This document shows, piece after piece, positions 17,380-26,358 of a stretch of DNA of 64,000 bases. Below the pieces are notes generated by a model. That model saw only the letters and a list, made by a program, of their open reading frames with translations. It was not told where the DNA came from and ran no database searches. The first letter of the stretch is position 1; the number at the start of each line of letters is the position of its first letter. The stretch comes from Bradyrhizobium sp. ISRA430 (GTDB lineage: Bacteria > Pseudomonadota > Alphaproteobacteria > Rhizobiales > Xanthobacteraceae): contig NZ_CP094516.1 of assembly GCF_029909975.1 (NCBI RefSeq), positions 2,170,001-2,234,000 on the forward strand. The letters run 5' to 3'. The translations under genes and the position numbers were made by a program.

Positions 17380-18124
17380 GACGCGCGCCCTCGTTCTGGG
17401 CGGAACGGCCGACGCGAGCCTGCTCGCGGCGGAGATCGCGCGCGCGGGTATCGACGCGGTGTACTCCTATGGCGGCCGCACCCGCGCTCCTGCCGGCCAG
17501 CCGCTGCCGACCCGCATCGGCGGTTTTGGTGGGCCGAGTGGTCTTGCCGACTACATTCGACGTGAAGGCATCACGCATGTGGTCGATGCGACGCATCCCT
17601 TCGCCGCGGAGATGAGCCGCAACGCGATCGAGGCCTGCAAGGATACGGCCACGCCGCTGCTTGCACTCGAACGCGCGCCCTGGGGCCGAGCGCCCGGCGA
17701 CAACTGGATCGAGGTCGCTGACGTCAACGCCGCGGTCGCTGCGCTTCCCGAGGCGCCGGCTCGCGTATTCCTCGCCATCGGCCGCCAGCACATCGCGCCG
17801 TTCGCGACCAAGCCGCAGCATGCCTACACGCTGCGTTTCGTCGATCCGCCCGCAGCGCCCCCGCCCTTCGCGGCAGACGTGATCGTGTCGCGCGGACCTT
17901 TCACGCTTGATGGCGAACTCGAAATGATGCGCACGCGCGGTATCGCGTGGATCGTCGCCCGCAACTCCGGCGGCGATGGCGCACGCGCCAAGATCGACGC
18001 CGCCCGCGCGCTCGGTCTGCCCGTGATCATGATCGCGCGGCCGGAGCTGCCCGAGAGATCGCGGGTGGAGAGCGTCACCGAAGCGATGCAGTGGCTCGGT
18101 CATCGGACCTGCCTCGGCGCATAG
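17378..18124 (+). CDS. cobK: Precorrin-6A reductase, on the strand opposite to the operon
   Basis: A 248-residue NADPH-dependent reductase turning precorrin-6A into precorrin-6B. The start is ATG 17378 with AGGGA eight bases upstream, giving [20 protein letters not shown]. Further marks are YSYGGRTRAP, VVDATHPFAAEMSRNA and ILVSRGPF-type VIVSRGPFTLDGELEMM. It lies between cobJ and cobL but is read in the opposite direction: its ATG overlaps the cobL ATG, and its last 25 bases overlap the end of cobJ. Its promoter must lie inside cobL, and its message is antisense to the cobJ-cobL joining transcript. Confidence 0.92.
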   Translation: MTRALVLGGTADASLLAAEIARAGIDAVYSYGGRTRAPAGQPLPTRIGGFGGPSGLADYIRREGITHVVDATHPFAAEMSRNAIEACKDTATPLLALERAPWGRAPGDNWIEVADVNAAVAALPEAPARVFLAIGRQHIAPFATKPQHAYTLRFVDPPAAPPPFAADVIVSRGPFTLDGELEMMRTRGIAWIVARNSGGDGARAKIDAARALGLPVIMIARPELPERSRVESVTEAMQWLGHRTCLGA

Positions 18125-18834
18125 ACCCAGCGGCCAACGCGACGCGTCTGCGAATTGCCGACGATCACGAGCGTGCGCATGTCGGCCATCTCGGGTCGGG
18201 CCTCGTGCAATGTGACGGTTTCGATCCGTTCGTCTGGTGCACTGACCGCACGCGCGAAAATCACCAGGCGCTCGCCGCAGCCAGCGTCTTTCAACACGGA
18301 CAGCGCGTGGCCAAATCCTTCCGGCCGGCTCACTGATCTCGGATTGTACATTGCAATGGCAAAATCGGCTTCCGCGGCGAGCCGCAGGCGCTTCTCGATC
18401 ACCGCCCATGGCTTCAGATTGTCCGAGAGATTGATCGCGCAGAAATCATGGCCGAGCGGCGCGCCCGCGCGCGCCGCCGCCGCCAGCATGGCAGTGACGC
18501 CGGGTAGCACGCGGATCGGCAGATCGCGCCATTGCGGCGTCTGTTCGAGTGCCTCGAACACGGCAGAGGCCATCGCAAAAACGCCGGGATCGCCAGAGGA
18601 GACGACGACGACCTGCCCGCCTTCGGCGGCGAGACGCAAGGCCTCGCTTGCGCGCTGCAGCTCTTCGCGATTGTCCGAGGGATGCAGCTTAAGTCCGGCC
18701 CGTGGCGCCACGCGCGCGACATAGGGCGCATAGCCCAGAATGTCGGTTGCAGCCGCAAGCGCGGCGGAGACCTCCGACGTCACCACCGCGTCGCTGCCCG
18801 GCCCAAGGCCCGCAATGGTCAGCGTACCCGTCAT
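18100..18834 (-). CDS. cobJ: Precorrin-3B C17-methyltransferase
   Basis: A 244-residue SAM-dependent methyltransferase that methylates C17 and drives ring contraction to precorrin-4. It has TIAGLGPGSDAVVTSEVSAAL at the N-terminus, VVVVSSGDPGVFAMASAVFEAL in the middle, then LPGVTAMLAAAARAGAPLGHDFCAINLSD and the C-terminal DMRTLVIVGNSQTRR, all typical of CobJ/CbiH. It is a stand-alone enzyme without the extra domains fused to some CbiH proteins. It overlaps cobI by four bases upstream and cobK by 25 bases tail to tail. Confidence 0.93.
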   Translation of the reverse strand: MTGTLTIAGLGPGSDAVVTSEVSAALAAATDILGYAPYVARVAPRAGLKLHPSDNREELQRASEALRLAAEGGQVVVVSSGDPGVFAMASAVFEALEQTPQWRDLPIRVLPGVTAMLAAAARAGAPLGHDFCAINLSDNLKPWAVIEKRLRLAAEADFAIAMYNPRSVSRPEGFGHALSVLKDAGCGERLVIFARAVSAPDERIETVTLHEARPEMADMRTLVIVGNSQTRRVGRWVYAPRQVR

Positions 18835-19562
18835 TCGGCGCTATCCATGAAACGTCCCTTGCCGTGCACGAGCACGATCGCGAAGTAGGGACACTCGGCC
18901 GCATCGACGTCGGCGAGCCGCGCGACCCGCTCGCCCGGCATGGTGCCGCGCTCCACCAGCCAGGCATCGTCGAGCCGGCCGGTAGCGGCGAGCGCGCGGT
19001 GCACTTTCTGGAGATTGCGGCCGGTCTTCATGATGACGAGCGCATTGGAATCGCGCATGCGCCGTTCGAGCTCATCCTCGGCCAACGTGCCCATCAGCAC
19101 CGTCGTGACGTCGTCGCCGAGCGCGATCGGCTGGCCGACAGCGTTCCAGCAGCCGACCATGCCGGGAATGCCGGCGATCACCTCGATCTCGACACGACCT
19201 TGCAGGCGCGTATGCAGATGCATGAAGGAGCCGTAGAAGTAAGGATCGCCTTCGCAGAGCACGACGACATCGACAGCGCGAGCAAGCCGCGCCAGGCGCT
19301 CCGCCCATTCGTCGTAGAAACCGGCAAGGAGCCGAACATATTCTGGACTGTCGAAAGCGATCTCGGTGGTGACCGGATATTCCATCGGATACTCGGTCAC
19401 CTCAGTTGCAAGCATGCCCTCGACGATGCGCCGCGCCTGGCCGGGCCCGCCCTTCTTGCGGAAATAGGCAACGTGCTTCGCCGCCCGCACCATTCGGTCC
19501 GCGCGCACGCTCATCAAATCAGGATCGCCGGGACCGAGACCGCAACAGATGATGCGTCCCAT
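18831..19562 (-). CDS. cobI: Precorrin-2 C20-methyltransferase
   Basis: A 243-residue SAM-dependent methyltransferase converting precorrin-2 to precorrin-3A. The open frame continues upstream, but the protein begins at the ATG at 19562 (MGRIICCGLGPGDPDLMSVR), two bases after the cobH stop. It has VVLCEGDPYFYGSFMHLH, the hallmark of CobI/CbiL, and IEVIAGIPGMVGCWNAVG. This is the step that commits precorrin-2 to corrin rather than siroheme. Confidence 0.93.
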   Translation of the reverse strand: MGRIICCGLGPGDPDLMSVRADRMVRAAKHVAYFRKKGGPGQARRIVEGMLATEVTEYPMEYPVTTEIAFDSPEYVRLLAGFYDEWAERLARLARAVDVVVLCEGDPYFYGSFMHLHTRLQGRVEIEVIAGIPGMVGCWNAVGQPIALGDDVTTVLMGTLAEDELERRMRDSNALVIMKTGRNLQKVHRALAATGRLDDAWLVERGTMPGERVARLADVDAAECPYFAIVLVHGKGRFMDSAE

Positions 19563-19564
19563 CG

Positions 19565-20194
19565 CTATTCGCTCCGGCTCGCCAGCGCGTTCACGGCAGC
19601 AACGGTGATCGCCGAGCCGCCGAGGCGGCCCTCGACCGTCAGCGCCGGTGCCGGCGGATCGGCCATCAGCGCGGCCTTGGATTCGGCGGCACCGACGAAG
19701 CCGACGGGACAGCCGATGATCGCTGCTGGCCGCGGACAGTCGCGATCCTCCAGCATGTTGAGAAGATGAAACAGCGCGGTCGGCGCATTGCCGATCGCAA
19801 CGATCGCACCATCGAGATGCGGCCGCCATAGCTCCAGTGCCGCGGCCGAGCGCGTGTTGCGCATGGATTGCGCGAGCGTGGGAACGGCGACATCGCCGAG
19901 CGTGCAGATGACGGCATTTCCGGCGGGAAGTCGCGCGCGCGTAATTCCCTCCGAGACCATGCGCGCGTCGCACAGGATCGGCGCGCCATTCTTTAAGGCA
20001 GCCCGCGCCGCGGTTGCCATGCCCGGCGTGAAGCGGATGTGCGCCTCGAGGCCCACCATGCCGGCGGCATGGATCATCCGCACCACGACCTGCTCTTCAT
20101 CAGCTGTGAAGCGGGCCAGATCCGCCTCCGCGCGGATGGTAGCAAAGGATTGCCGATAGATCGCCGCGCCATCGGTCTCATAGAGATGCGGCAT
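19565..20194 (-). CDS. cobH: Precorrin-8X methylmutase
   Basis: A 209-residue isomerase that moves the methyl group from C11 to C12 of precorrin-8X to give hydrogenobyrinate. The catalytic His is in VVRMIHAAGMVGLE; GNAPTALFHLLNML and PAAIIGCPVGFVGAAESK are strict family motifs. The ATG at 20194 overlaps the cobG stop by one base (TGATG), implying coupled translation. Confidence 0.94.
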   Translation of the reverse strand: MPHLYETDGAAIYRQSFATIRAEADLARFTADEEQVVVRMIHAAGMVGLEAHIRFTPGMATAARAALKNGAPILCDARMVSEGITRARLPAGNAVICTLGDVAVPTLAQSMRNTRSAAALELWRPHLDGAIVAIGNAPTALFHLLNMLEDRDCPRPAAIIGCPVGFVGAAESKAALMADPPAPALTVEGRLGGSAITVAAVNALASRSE

Positions 20195-21357
20195 CAGTGG
20201 CCTCCCAACAGAATGGAAGGATCACCGACGATGTCGGCGCCACTCAAGCCGCGCAAGACCGGCTCATCGCGCGTCGAGCCGTCGCGGACGAGATCGAATC
20301 CGGCGCGGGTCGCCACCAGCGTAACCGCAGCCGCGCCGGAATGGGCGCAGCCCTTGGCGCAGCCGGAAACATGAAGCCGGGTGTCGGCAGCGATGCGCGG
20401 CGCGAGTACCGCCGCAAGCGCCCGGGTGTCGGCATGCGCCTCGCGGCAGCGCGGCGCGCCGCTGCAGGCGATGACGCGCAGCGAGGGATCAAAGGCGTCG
20501 GTGATGAGGCCCGCCGCGCTCGGCATCTCCCGCTTGCCTTCGCTGAGGACCATTCGCCATGGCGTCATGCGCAGCGCATGTCCACAATCGGATAGCTGAT
20601 GCAGCGTCGTGTGCGGCAATTGCCCGAAGGCGATGCCGACCAGCGCGCCTTGCGGATATTGGCCGGGGCGCGCCGCGGCCGTGATCGGCGCGGGCTCGGT
20701 CTCGCCGCCCAATGTCCCGGGCAATGTCACACCACGCGCGAGATGAGTGGCCATGCGCCCTCGCCCGCCCTTGATACCGCCGGAAGCGATGAACCATTCT
20801 GCCAACGCCAGCGCCGTCGTCACAGCTTGTCCACGCGTAACGGACCGACCGAGCTTTGCGCCGTCGGCCCGTACCAAAAGCCGGCCCACGCGGTCGCGCT
20901 CGATGCGCACATCGGCGGAATCGCCGGCGAGCACGCGCGATGTCCCATCATCGATAGCGAAGCCGAATTTTGTCGGAAGCTCGAGCGCGCTGTCGGCCAG
21001 CGCTTCCTCCAGCTCCGCAGCGAGCGCCTGCGTCTCGTCGCGATTGTCCCAGAACGGTGTCACCAGAATATTGCGCCGCGATTCCGTCGCCTGATCGGGG
21101 TCGAGCAATCCCAATCGCGCAAGCCCATCGAGCAGCGGCCCATGCCCCCGTTCATCGACGCCCCTGATCTGGAGATTGGCGCGGCTCGTCACGTCGATCA
21201 GGCCATTGCCGTAACGCCCGGCGAGATCGGCAATGCCGACAATTTGTGTTGCTTCGAGCCGCCCGCCGAACGGGCGGATGCGGACCACAAGGCCATCGCC
21301 CGACTGCATCGGCCGAAGCGCGCCGGGACACCAGCCCTTGATCGCGACCGCGCTCAT
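20194..21357 (-). CDS. cobG: Precorrin-3B synthase, Fe-S oxygenase
   Basis: A 387-residue enzyme of the nitrite/sulfite reductase fold that uses oxygen to make precorrin-3B, the hallmark of the aerobic route. The N-terminal ferredoxin-like half contains GLIDVTSRANLQIRG. The cluster ligands appear as C-x5-C in IACSGAPRCREAH and C-x3-C in VSGCAKGCAHSG near the C-terminus. Its presence, with cobF, means this organism makes B12 with oxygen. It overlaps cobN by four bases (ATGA). Confidence 0.92.
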   Translation of the reverse strand: MSAVAIKGWCPGALRPMQSGDGLVVRIRPFGGRLEATQIVGIADLAGRYGNGLIDVTSRANLQIRGVDERGHGPLLDGLARLGLLDPDQATESRRNILVTPFWDNRDETQALAAELEEALADSALELPTKFGFAIDDGTSRVLAGDSADVRIERDRVGRLLVRADGAKLGRSVTRGQAVTTALALAEWFIASGGIKGGRGRMATHLARGVTLPGTLGGETEPAPITAAARPGQYPQGALVGIAFGQLPHTTLHQLSDCGHALRMTPWRMVLSEGKREMPSAAGLITDAFDPSLRVIACSGAPRCREAHADTRALAAVLAPRIAADTRLHVSGCAKGCAHSGAAAVTLVATRAGFDLVRDGSTRDEPVLRGLSGADIVGDPSILLGGH

Positions 21358-24300
21358 GAGGCCTCTCGCAGCGCCGCCGCGATCGAATTGCGGCGCGTTT
21401 GCCAGAGCGACGCCTCATGCAGGCGCGTGAAGCATGCCTCCATCGCAGCCAGCGCCGCCGGATTCTCGCGCGCCATGAAGGTGCGGACGTCGTCATTGCC
21501 GAGCGTCGCGTCGAAGTAGAGATCGAACAGATGCGGCGGCACGGCGCCGGCCAGATGAGCGAAGGCGGCCATATGCTCCAGCGTCGCCGTGATCTCGGCG
21601 GCGCCGCGAAAGCCGTGGCGCATCATGCCGGCGATCCAGGCCGGGTTGGCGGCCCGCGCACGCACCACACGCGAAATCTCCTCGGTCAGCGTACGCGCAT
21701 GCGGCTGCTCGGGCCGCGTTGCGTCGAGATGATAGAGCGATGGCGCGGCCGCGCCGAGGCGTGCTGCGGCTGCCGCGACGCCTGCTTCATGCGCGGCGTA
21801 ATCGGCGGCGAGCAAGAGATCAGTTTCCGGCAAGTCCTGAACGTGAACGAACGCATCGGCGGCGGCAAGCCGCGCCTCGATGCCGGCGCGATCGGGCTGC
21901 ATCGCGCCATCGGCGGAGAACGCCCAGGATGAAGCCGCGAGCCAGGCTTCGCCTGCGGCCTCGCGCGTATCGGGCGTGAAGACATCCGGGATCGACGATA
22001 GGCCGACGCCGTATTGTCCGGGGCGCGGCGCGAACACGCGGGCCTCGCAATGGCGATACGGATTCTCATCGCCCTCCTCCTCGCGCGCGGAGAGCGCCTC
22101 GGCTGCGGCCTCGAACATTTGAGCGAGACCTGAAAACACGTCCCGGAACAGGCCCGATACACGCAGCGTGACGTCGATGCGGGGACGGCCGAGCTCGGCC
22201 GGTGCGATGATGTCGTAGCCAGTCACACGCCCAGAGGCGTGATCCCAGCGCGGCGCAAGGCCGGCGAGATGCAGCGCCATAGCAAACTCCTCGCCTGCGG
22301 TGCGCATCGTTGCCGAGCCCCAGAGATCGACGACGAGCCCTTTCGGCCAGTCGCCGTGATCCTGCAAGTGGCGGCGGAGCAGCTCTTCCGCGAGCTTGAT
22401 GCCTTGCGCATGCGCCGACGGCGTCGGCACGGCGCGCGGATCGACCGCAAACAGGTTACGCCCGGTGGGCAGCACGTCCTGGCGGCCGCGATAGGGCGAG
22501 CCCGACGGCCCCGGCGCGACGCGTTGTCCCGCAAGCGCGGCGCGCAGCGCGTCCCGCTCCGCATCGCCGCAGGCGCCGCGGCCGAACACGTGCAGCCCGT
22601 CGCCGAACTGACTTTCCTTGAGGTCGCAGACGAAGCGATCGATGCGCGGGATTGCTTCGGCCGGCGCAGCCGCGGGGCTCAGGCCGAGATCGTCCTCAAG
22701 CCCGGCGGCGCGGGCTTCGTCGCGGATCGCGGCGATCAACCGCTGGCGGCGGGCGGGATCGAGACCATCGGCCGTCGAATATTCGTCGAGGAGCCGTTCA
22801 AGCCGGCGCAAGCCTTCCGGCACCGCGGATTGCGCGAGCGGCGGCGGCAGGTGGCCGATCGTGACGGCAGAGATGCGCCGCTTGGCCTGTGCAGCCTCGC
22901 CGGGATCGTTGACGATGAAGGGATAGATGACCGGCAGATCGCCAATCAGCGCCTCCGGCCAGCAGCTCAACGACAGTGCGACGGATTTTCCGGGCAGCCA
23001 TTCCAGCGTGCCGTGCGCGCCCATGTGCACGACGGCATCGATGCCCTGCTGCCGGAGCCAGAGATAGAACGCGACATAGGCGTGGCGCGGCGTGCGGGCG
23101 AGATCGTGGTAGTCAGCATCGCGCGTGCTCGCCTCACCGCGCTCCGGCTGGACGGCGATGATCGACTTGCCGCATGCAAGGCCAGCAAAATGGAACGCGC
23201 CGTTGCAGCAGCTTGGATCGTCTTCCGGCGCGCCCCAGGCTTGCGCGAGATCGTCCTGCAATTGCTGCGGAAGACGCGAGAGCGCCGCGCGATAGTCGGC
23301 AACGCTGCAGGTCAACTGCCGCGTCAGAAGGGTCTCGCCGAGCGCGTGCGCCGGCGAGACGTCGAAGCCGGTCTCAGCAAGATCGAACAATAGCGCTTCG
23401 ACCGAGGCGAGCGCGTCGAGACCGACCGCGTGCGCGATCTGGTGCGGACGACCCGGATAATTCGAGAGCACGATCGCCAGCCGCCTCGTACCGGCCGGCT
23501 TCTCCGCAAGCTGCCGCCAGGCCGCAACACGTGCGGCAACCACATTCACGCGCTCTTCATCCGCACGATGAGCAAGATGGGAGAATTGCAGATCGTGATC
23601 GCGCGCAGCGGCCGATTTGAAACTCACCACGCCCGCGAACAGGCGGCCATCGACCTCGGGCAGCACCACATGCATCGCGAGGTCGCCGGGCGACAGGCCG
23701 CGCAGCGACTCCGACCAGTCCTCCCGTCGTGCCGTCGAGAGCGCGACCTGGAACACCGGGCATGAGGCTGCATCGAACGGCGTCGTGCCGTCATCGCCCG
23801 CCGCGGAGAACGCCGTCGCATTGACGATCGCCGCCGGAGGGCTTTGCGTAAGATGCGCGCGCAGCCAATCCGCAACGCCCGCAGCCTTCAGCGAGACGAC
23901 GAACACGCCAAAGGCGTCAAAGCCCTGCTTGCGCAACGCCGCGATCAGGGCATCAACGGGACCGGTGTCCGCGGCGGTGAGATAGGCGCGATAGAAGGTC
24001 ACAAGCGCGCGCGGCTTGCCGTCGGAGCCAGGGGGCGCCGCGATCACGCCGCGTACAGGATCGTAGAACCCCATTTCGGGAACGTTCATTTCGCCGACGA
24101 CCGGCCCGGCATAGAGACCCGAGGCCAGCGCAAGCTGCGCGATCGCGGCTTGCGCTGCGACCGGACCGCCGGTGTCGCAGAGCACCTTCAGCCGCCGCAG
24201 CGTCGAGACCGGCAGGGTCGAGTACGCATCCAGCCGCGTATCGTCTCGGCCGTCGGCCGGCAGCACCGCCAGCACGATGTTACGGTCCTTTGCCAATTGG

Positions 24301-24602
24301 TGAAGGGCCGCGAGCCCGTAGGACCAGTAGGATTCACCGCCGATCAGGCGCACCAGAATGCCGCGCGCCTGCGAAAGCGTGCGCTCGATATAGGTATCGA
24401 CCGAGAGCGGATGACGCAGCTCCGCAAGATTGGCGAGCCGCAGCGACGGCAGGCTGTCGCGGCCGCGCCGCCAGCCGGCCGCGAATGCGGCAAGATCCGA
24501 GTCCGAGAACGAGAGCACCACGAGATCGGCCGGGTCCTGGCCGATGTCCCTTGGCGTCGCGGTCTCCTCCAGACCGCGGCTCTCGCGGAAGACGACGTGC
24601 AT
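21354..24602 (-). CDS. cobN: Cobaltochelatase large subunit CobN
   Basis: A 1082-residue subunit that binds hydrogenobyrinate a,c-diamide and inserts cobalt together with the ATPase subunits CobS and CobT, which are not in this window. The magnesium-chelatase-H-like body shows VVHMGAHGTLEWLPGKSVALS near the middle, RDVFSGLAQMFEAA and MMRHGFRGAAEITATLEHM towards the C-terminus. It is shorter than the classic P. denitrificans protein (about 1275, from memory) but no domain is obviously missing. Its ATG overlaps the cobW stop (TGATG). Confidence 0.93.
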   Translation of the reverse strand: MHVVFRESRGLEETATPRDIGQDPADLVVLSFSDSDLAAFAAGWRRGRDSLPSLRLANLAELRHPLSVDTYIERTLSQARGILVRLIGGESYWSYGLAALHQLAKDRNIVLAVLPADGRDDTRLDAYSTLPVSTLRRLKVLCDTGGPVAAQAAIAQLALASGLYAGPVVGEMNVPEMGFYDPVRGVIAAPPGSDGKPRALVTFYRAYLTAADTGPVDALIAALRKQGFDAFGVFVVSLKAAGVADWLRAHLTQSPPAAIVNATAFSAAGDDGTTPFDAASCPVFQVALSTARREDWSESLRGLSPGDLAMHVVLPEVDGRLFAGVVSFKSAAARDHDLQFSHLAHRADEERVNVVAARVAAWRQLAEKPAGTRRLAIVLSNYPGRPHQIAHAVGLDALASVEALLFDLAETGFDVSPAHALGETLLTRQLTCSVADYRAALSRLPQQLQDDLAQAWGAPEDDPSCCNGAFHFAGLACGKSIIAVQPERGEASTRDADYHDLARTPRHAYVAFYLWLRQQGIDAVVHMGAHGTLEWLPGKSVALSLSCWPEALIGDLPVIYPFIVNDPGEAAQAKRRISAVTIGHLPPPLAQSAVPEGLRRLERLLDEYSTADGLDPARRQRLIAAIRDEARAAGLEDDLGLSPAAAPAEAIPRIDRFVCDLKESQFGDGLHVFGRGACGDAERDALRAALAGQRVAPGPSGSPYRGRQDVLPTGRNLFAVDPRAVPTPSAHAQGIKLAEELLRRHLQDHGDWPKGLVVDLWGSATMRTAGEEFAMALHLAGLAPRWDHASGRVTGYDIIAPAELGRPRIDVTLRVSGLFRDVFSGLAQMFEAAAEALSAREEEGDENPYRHCEARVFAPRPGQYGVGLSSIPDVFTPDTREAAGEAWLAASSWAFSADGAMQPDRAGIEARLAAADAFVHVQDLPETDLLLAADYAAHEAGVAAAAARLGAAAPSLYHLDATRPEQPHARTLTEEISRVVRARAANPAWIAGMMRHGFRGAAEITATLEHMAAFAHLAGAVPPHLFDLYFDATLGNDDVRTFMARENPAALAAMEACFTRLHEASLWQTRRNSIAAALREAS

Positions 24603-25636
24603 CAGATACCAAGTCCTGCCCTGATTGCGGCCTCGTCGATATCGCCGTGTTCGCCGATCACGACCAGCTTCGACTGCCGCGCGCCCGTGCTCCAGGGCTT
24701 ATCGAACTGGTGCCGCACGCGCTCGCCGACCGCCTGCAGCAACAGGCGCATCGGCTTGCCCGCGACGGCGATATAGCCCTTGGCACGCAGCACGTTCTGC
24801 TCACGCGCAAGCTTCTGGATCGATGCGACCAGCCCGTCGATATCCCTGACCTCCGGAAGATCGATCACGACGGAGGCAAAGTCGTCATGCTCGTGCTCCT
24901 CCTCGCCATCATGATGCGAGGGCCGCGCGGCGAGATCATTCTCCGCGGCAGCACCCAGGCCGAGGATCACGCGCACGTCGATCGCGCCATCTGTGACCGG
25001 CAGCATCGGCACGCGGCGCGGCATCTCGGCCAAGATCGCCGCCTTGGCTGCCTCGAGGCCTGCGGCGCCGGCAAGATCGGCCTTGGTCAGCAGCACGATG
25101 TCGGCGCAGGCGATCTGGTCCTCGAACACCTCCGACAGCGGCGTCTCGTGATCGAGATTTTCATCCGCCGCACGCTGCGCTTCGACCGCGTCGGGATCCG
25201 GCGCGAAGCGGCCGGCTGCGACGGCCTCGGCATCGGCGAGTGCGATCACGCCGTCGACCGTGATGCGCGAACGGATCTCCGGCCAGTCGAACGCCTTGAG
25301 CAGCGGCTTTGGCAGCGCCAGGCCCGATGTCTCGATCAGGATGTGATCGGGCTTCACGGGCCGCGCCAGAAGCTGCTCCATGGTCGGAATGAAATCGTCG
25401 GCGACGGTGCAGCAGATGCAGCCATTGGCGAGCTCGACGATATTCTCTTCCGGGCAGTTCGCATCAGCGCAGGATTTCAGGATCTCGCCGTCGACACCCT
25501 CGCTGCCGAACTCGTTGACGAGCACCGCGAGCTTCTTGCCGTTGGCATTGCTGAGAAGGTGCTGGATCAGCGTGGTCTTGCCGGACCCCAGAAAACCGGT
25601 GACGACCGTAACCGGCACTTTTGCGAGCGAGTTCAT
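24602..25636 (-). CDS. cobW: CobW GTPase, putative cobalt chaperone
   Basis: A 344-residue COG0523 G3E GTPase thought to deliver cobalt to the CobNST chelatase. The Walker A loop is GFLGSGKTT (residues 14-22), the metal-binding CxCC motif is CICC at 73-76, and an extra C56/C61 pair precedes it. TKAD (185-188) is the guanine motif. A His/acid-rich loop at 241-253 (SHHDGEEEHEHDD) is a likely metal sensor. It is second in the operon, between the DUF1636 protein and cobN, consistent with a metal-loading role. Confidence 0.92.
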   Translation of the reverse strand: MNSLAKVPVTVVTGFLGSGKTTLIQHLLSNANGKKLAVLVNEFGSEGVDGEILKSCADANCPEENIVELANGCICCTVADDFIPTMEQLLARPVKPDHILIETSGLALPKPLLKAFDWPEIRSRITVDGVIALADAEAVAAGRFAPDPDAVEAQRAADENLDHETPLSEVFEDQIACADIVLLTKADLAGAAGLEAAKAAILAEMPRRVPMLPVTDGAIDVRVILGLGAAAENDLAARPSHHDGEEEHEHDDFASVVIDLPEVRDIDGLVASIQKLAREQNVLRAKGYIAVAGKPMRLLLQAVGERVRHQFDKPWSTGARQSKLVVIGEHGDIDEAAIRAGLGI

Positions 25637-26007
25637 TCGGCGGCCTCCGGCACGACGGCAATGGGGGGAATACGGGCAAGCGACTGCTTGCGGAAGATCT
25701 CGGGACGGCTGCGCCAGGGTACGATGCCGTCAGGCGCCGCCGCATAGGCCGTGGCACCCGCGACCACATCGCGTGCGTTGGCATCGGACAATCGGCCATA
25801 AACATAGGACCAGCGGCCGGGCGCGCTCAGCGCCACCGAGCAGCCCTGGCTGCAAGCCGAAAGACATTCGACGGGAACCACGGTGACGCCCTCGGGCACA
25901 CCGGCGTCGAGGATCGCGCCATGCAGGCGCTTTCCGGGCGTGACTTCGCCCTCGGCGAGCGTCTGGCCGGCACGGCAGGTGATGCAGACATGAAGCGTGA
26001 CGGTCAT
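25633..26007 (-). CDS. DUF1636 small cysteine protein heading the cob operon
   Basis: A 124-residue protein of unknown function, DUF1636 family. I start it at the ATG at 26007 (MTVTLHVCITCRAGQ) rather than 12 bases earlier. It has C8-x2-C11 near the N-terminus and C48-x3-C52-x3-C56 (ECLSACSQGCSVAL) in the middle, a spacing like that of thioredoxin-fold [2Fe-2S] ferredoxins. It is the first gene after the riboswitch and overlaps cobW by four bases, so it should be made with the cobalt chaperone. An electron-transfer or metal-handling role (for CobG, CobR or cobalt insertion) is inferred only. Confidence 0.8.
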   Translation of the reverse strand: MTVTLHVCITCRAGQTLAEGEVTPGKRLHGAILDAGVPEGVTVVPVECLSACSQGCSVALSAPGRWSYVYGRLSDANARDVVAGATAYAAAPDGIVPWRSRPEIFRKQSLARIPPIAVVPEAAE

Positions 26008-26109
26008 CGCCCCTTCCACGAAAGACGGCCGGAGGCGATGAGGCGCACGAGCCGTTCTGGCGAAGGCTCGTTTCCCCGTCGCGGAACACCCCGTCCGCCG
26101 GTCTCAAAC

Positions 26110-26300
26110 TCCGCGCTGGCAGGTCTCCCGGCTTGCGGAGCAGGGTTTGTCCCTTCGATCCCCGCCTTCCCGATCCCGGGGGATCAGTGGCTTCGGGCAT
26201 CTCTCCGGTCACGGTCGCGGGGGCGGCTGCATTTTGGGCTCAAATCTTGCCGATTCGCGCCCTATCGCATTCCCTCTTCGCCTGTCGTAGGACAGGAACC
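26110..26300 (-). ncRNA. Cobalamin riboswitch upstream of the cob operon
   Basis: On the minus strand the leader shows GAAGAGGGAATGCGATAGG, CCCCCGCGACCGTGACCGG, GCCACTGATCC and the B12 box CCGCAAGCCGGGAGACCTGCC (near 26118-26138). About 100 bases separate the box from the DUF1636 ATG. It should lower the whole minus-strand cob operon when adenosylcobalamin is sufficient. The edges are approximate. The divergent cobO gene starts only about 60 bases beyond the 5' end, so the two promoters lie close together. Confidence 0.93.
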
Positions 26301-26358
26301 AACGCGGGCCCACCATTTGCCCATGGCCGCCACTTGTCAAGCCGAAGGACCCCGTCCG

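Noticed and set aside
22239..23393. A 384-residue rightward frame opposite cobN
   Set aside because: Low-complexity Arg/Ala/Gly translation with no motif; cobN is well supported on the other strand.
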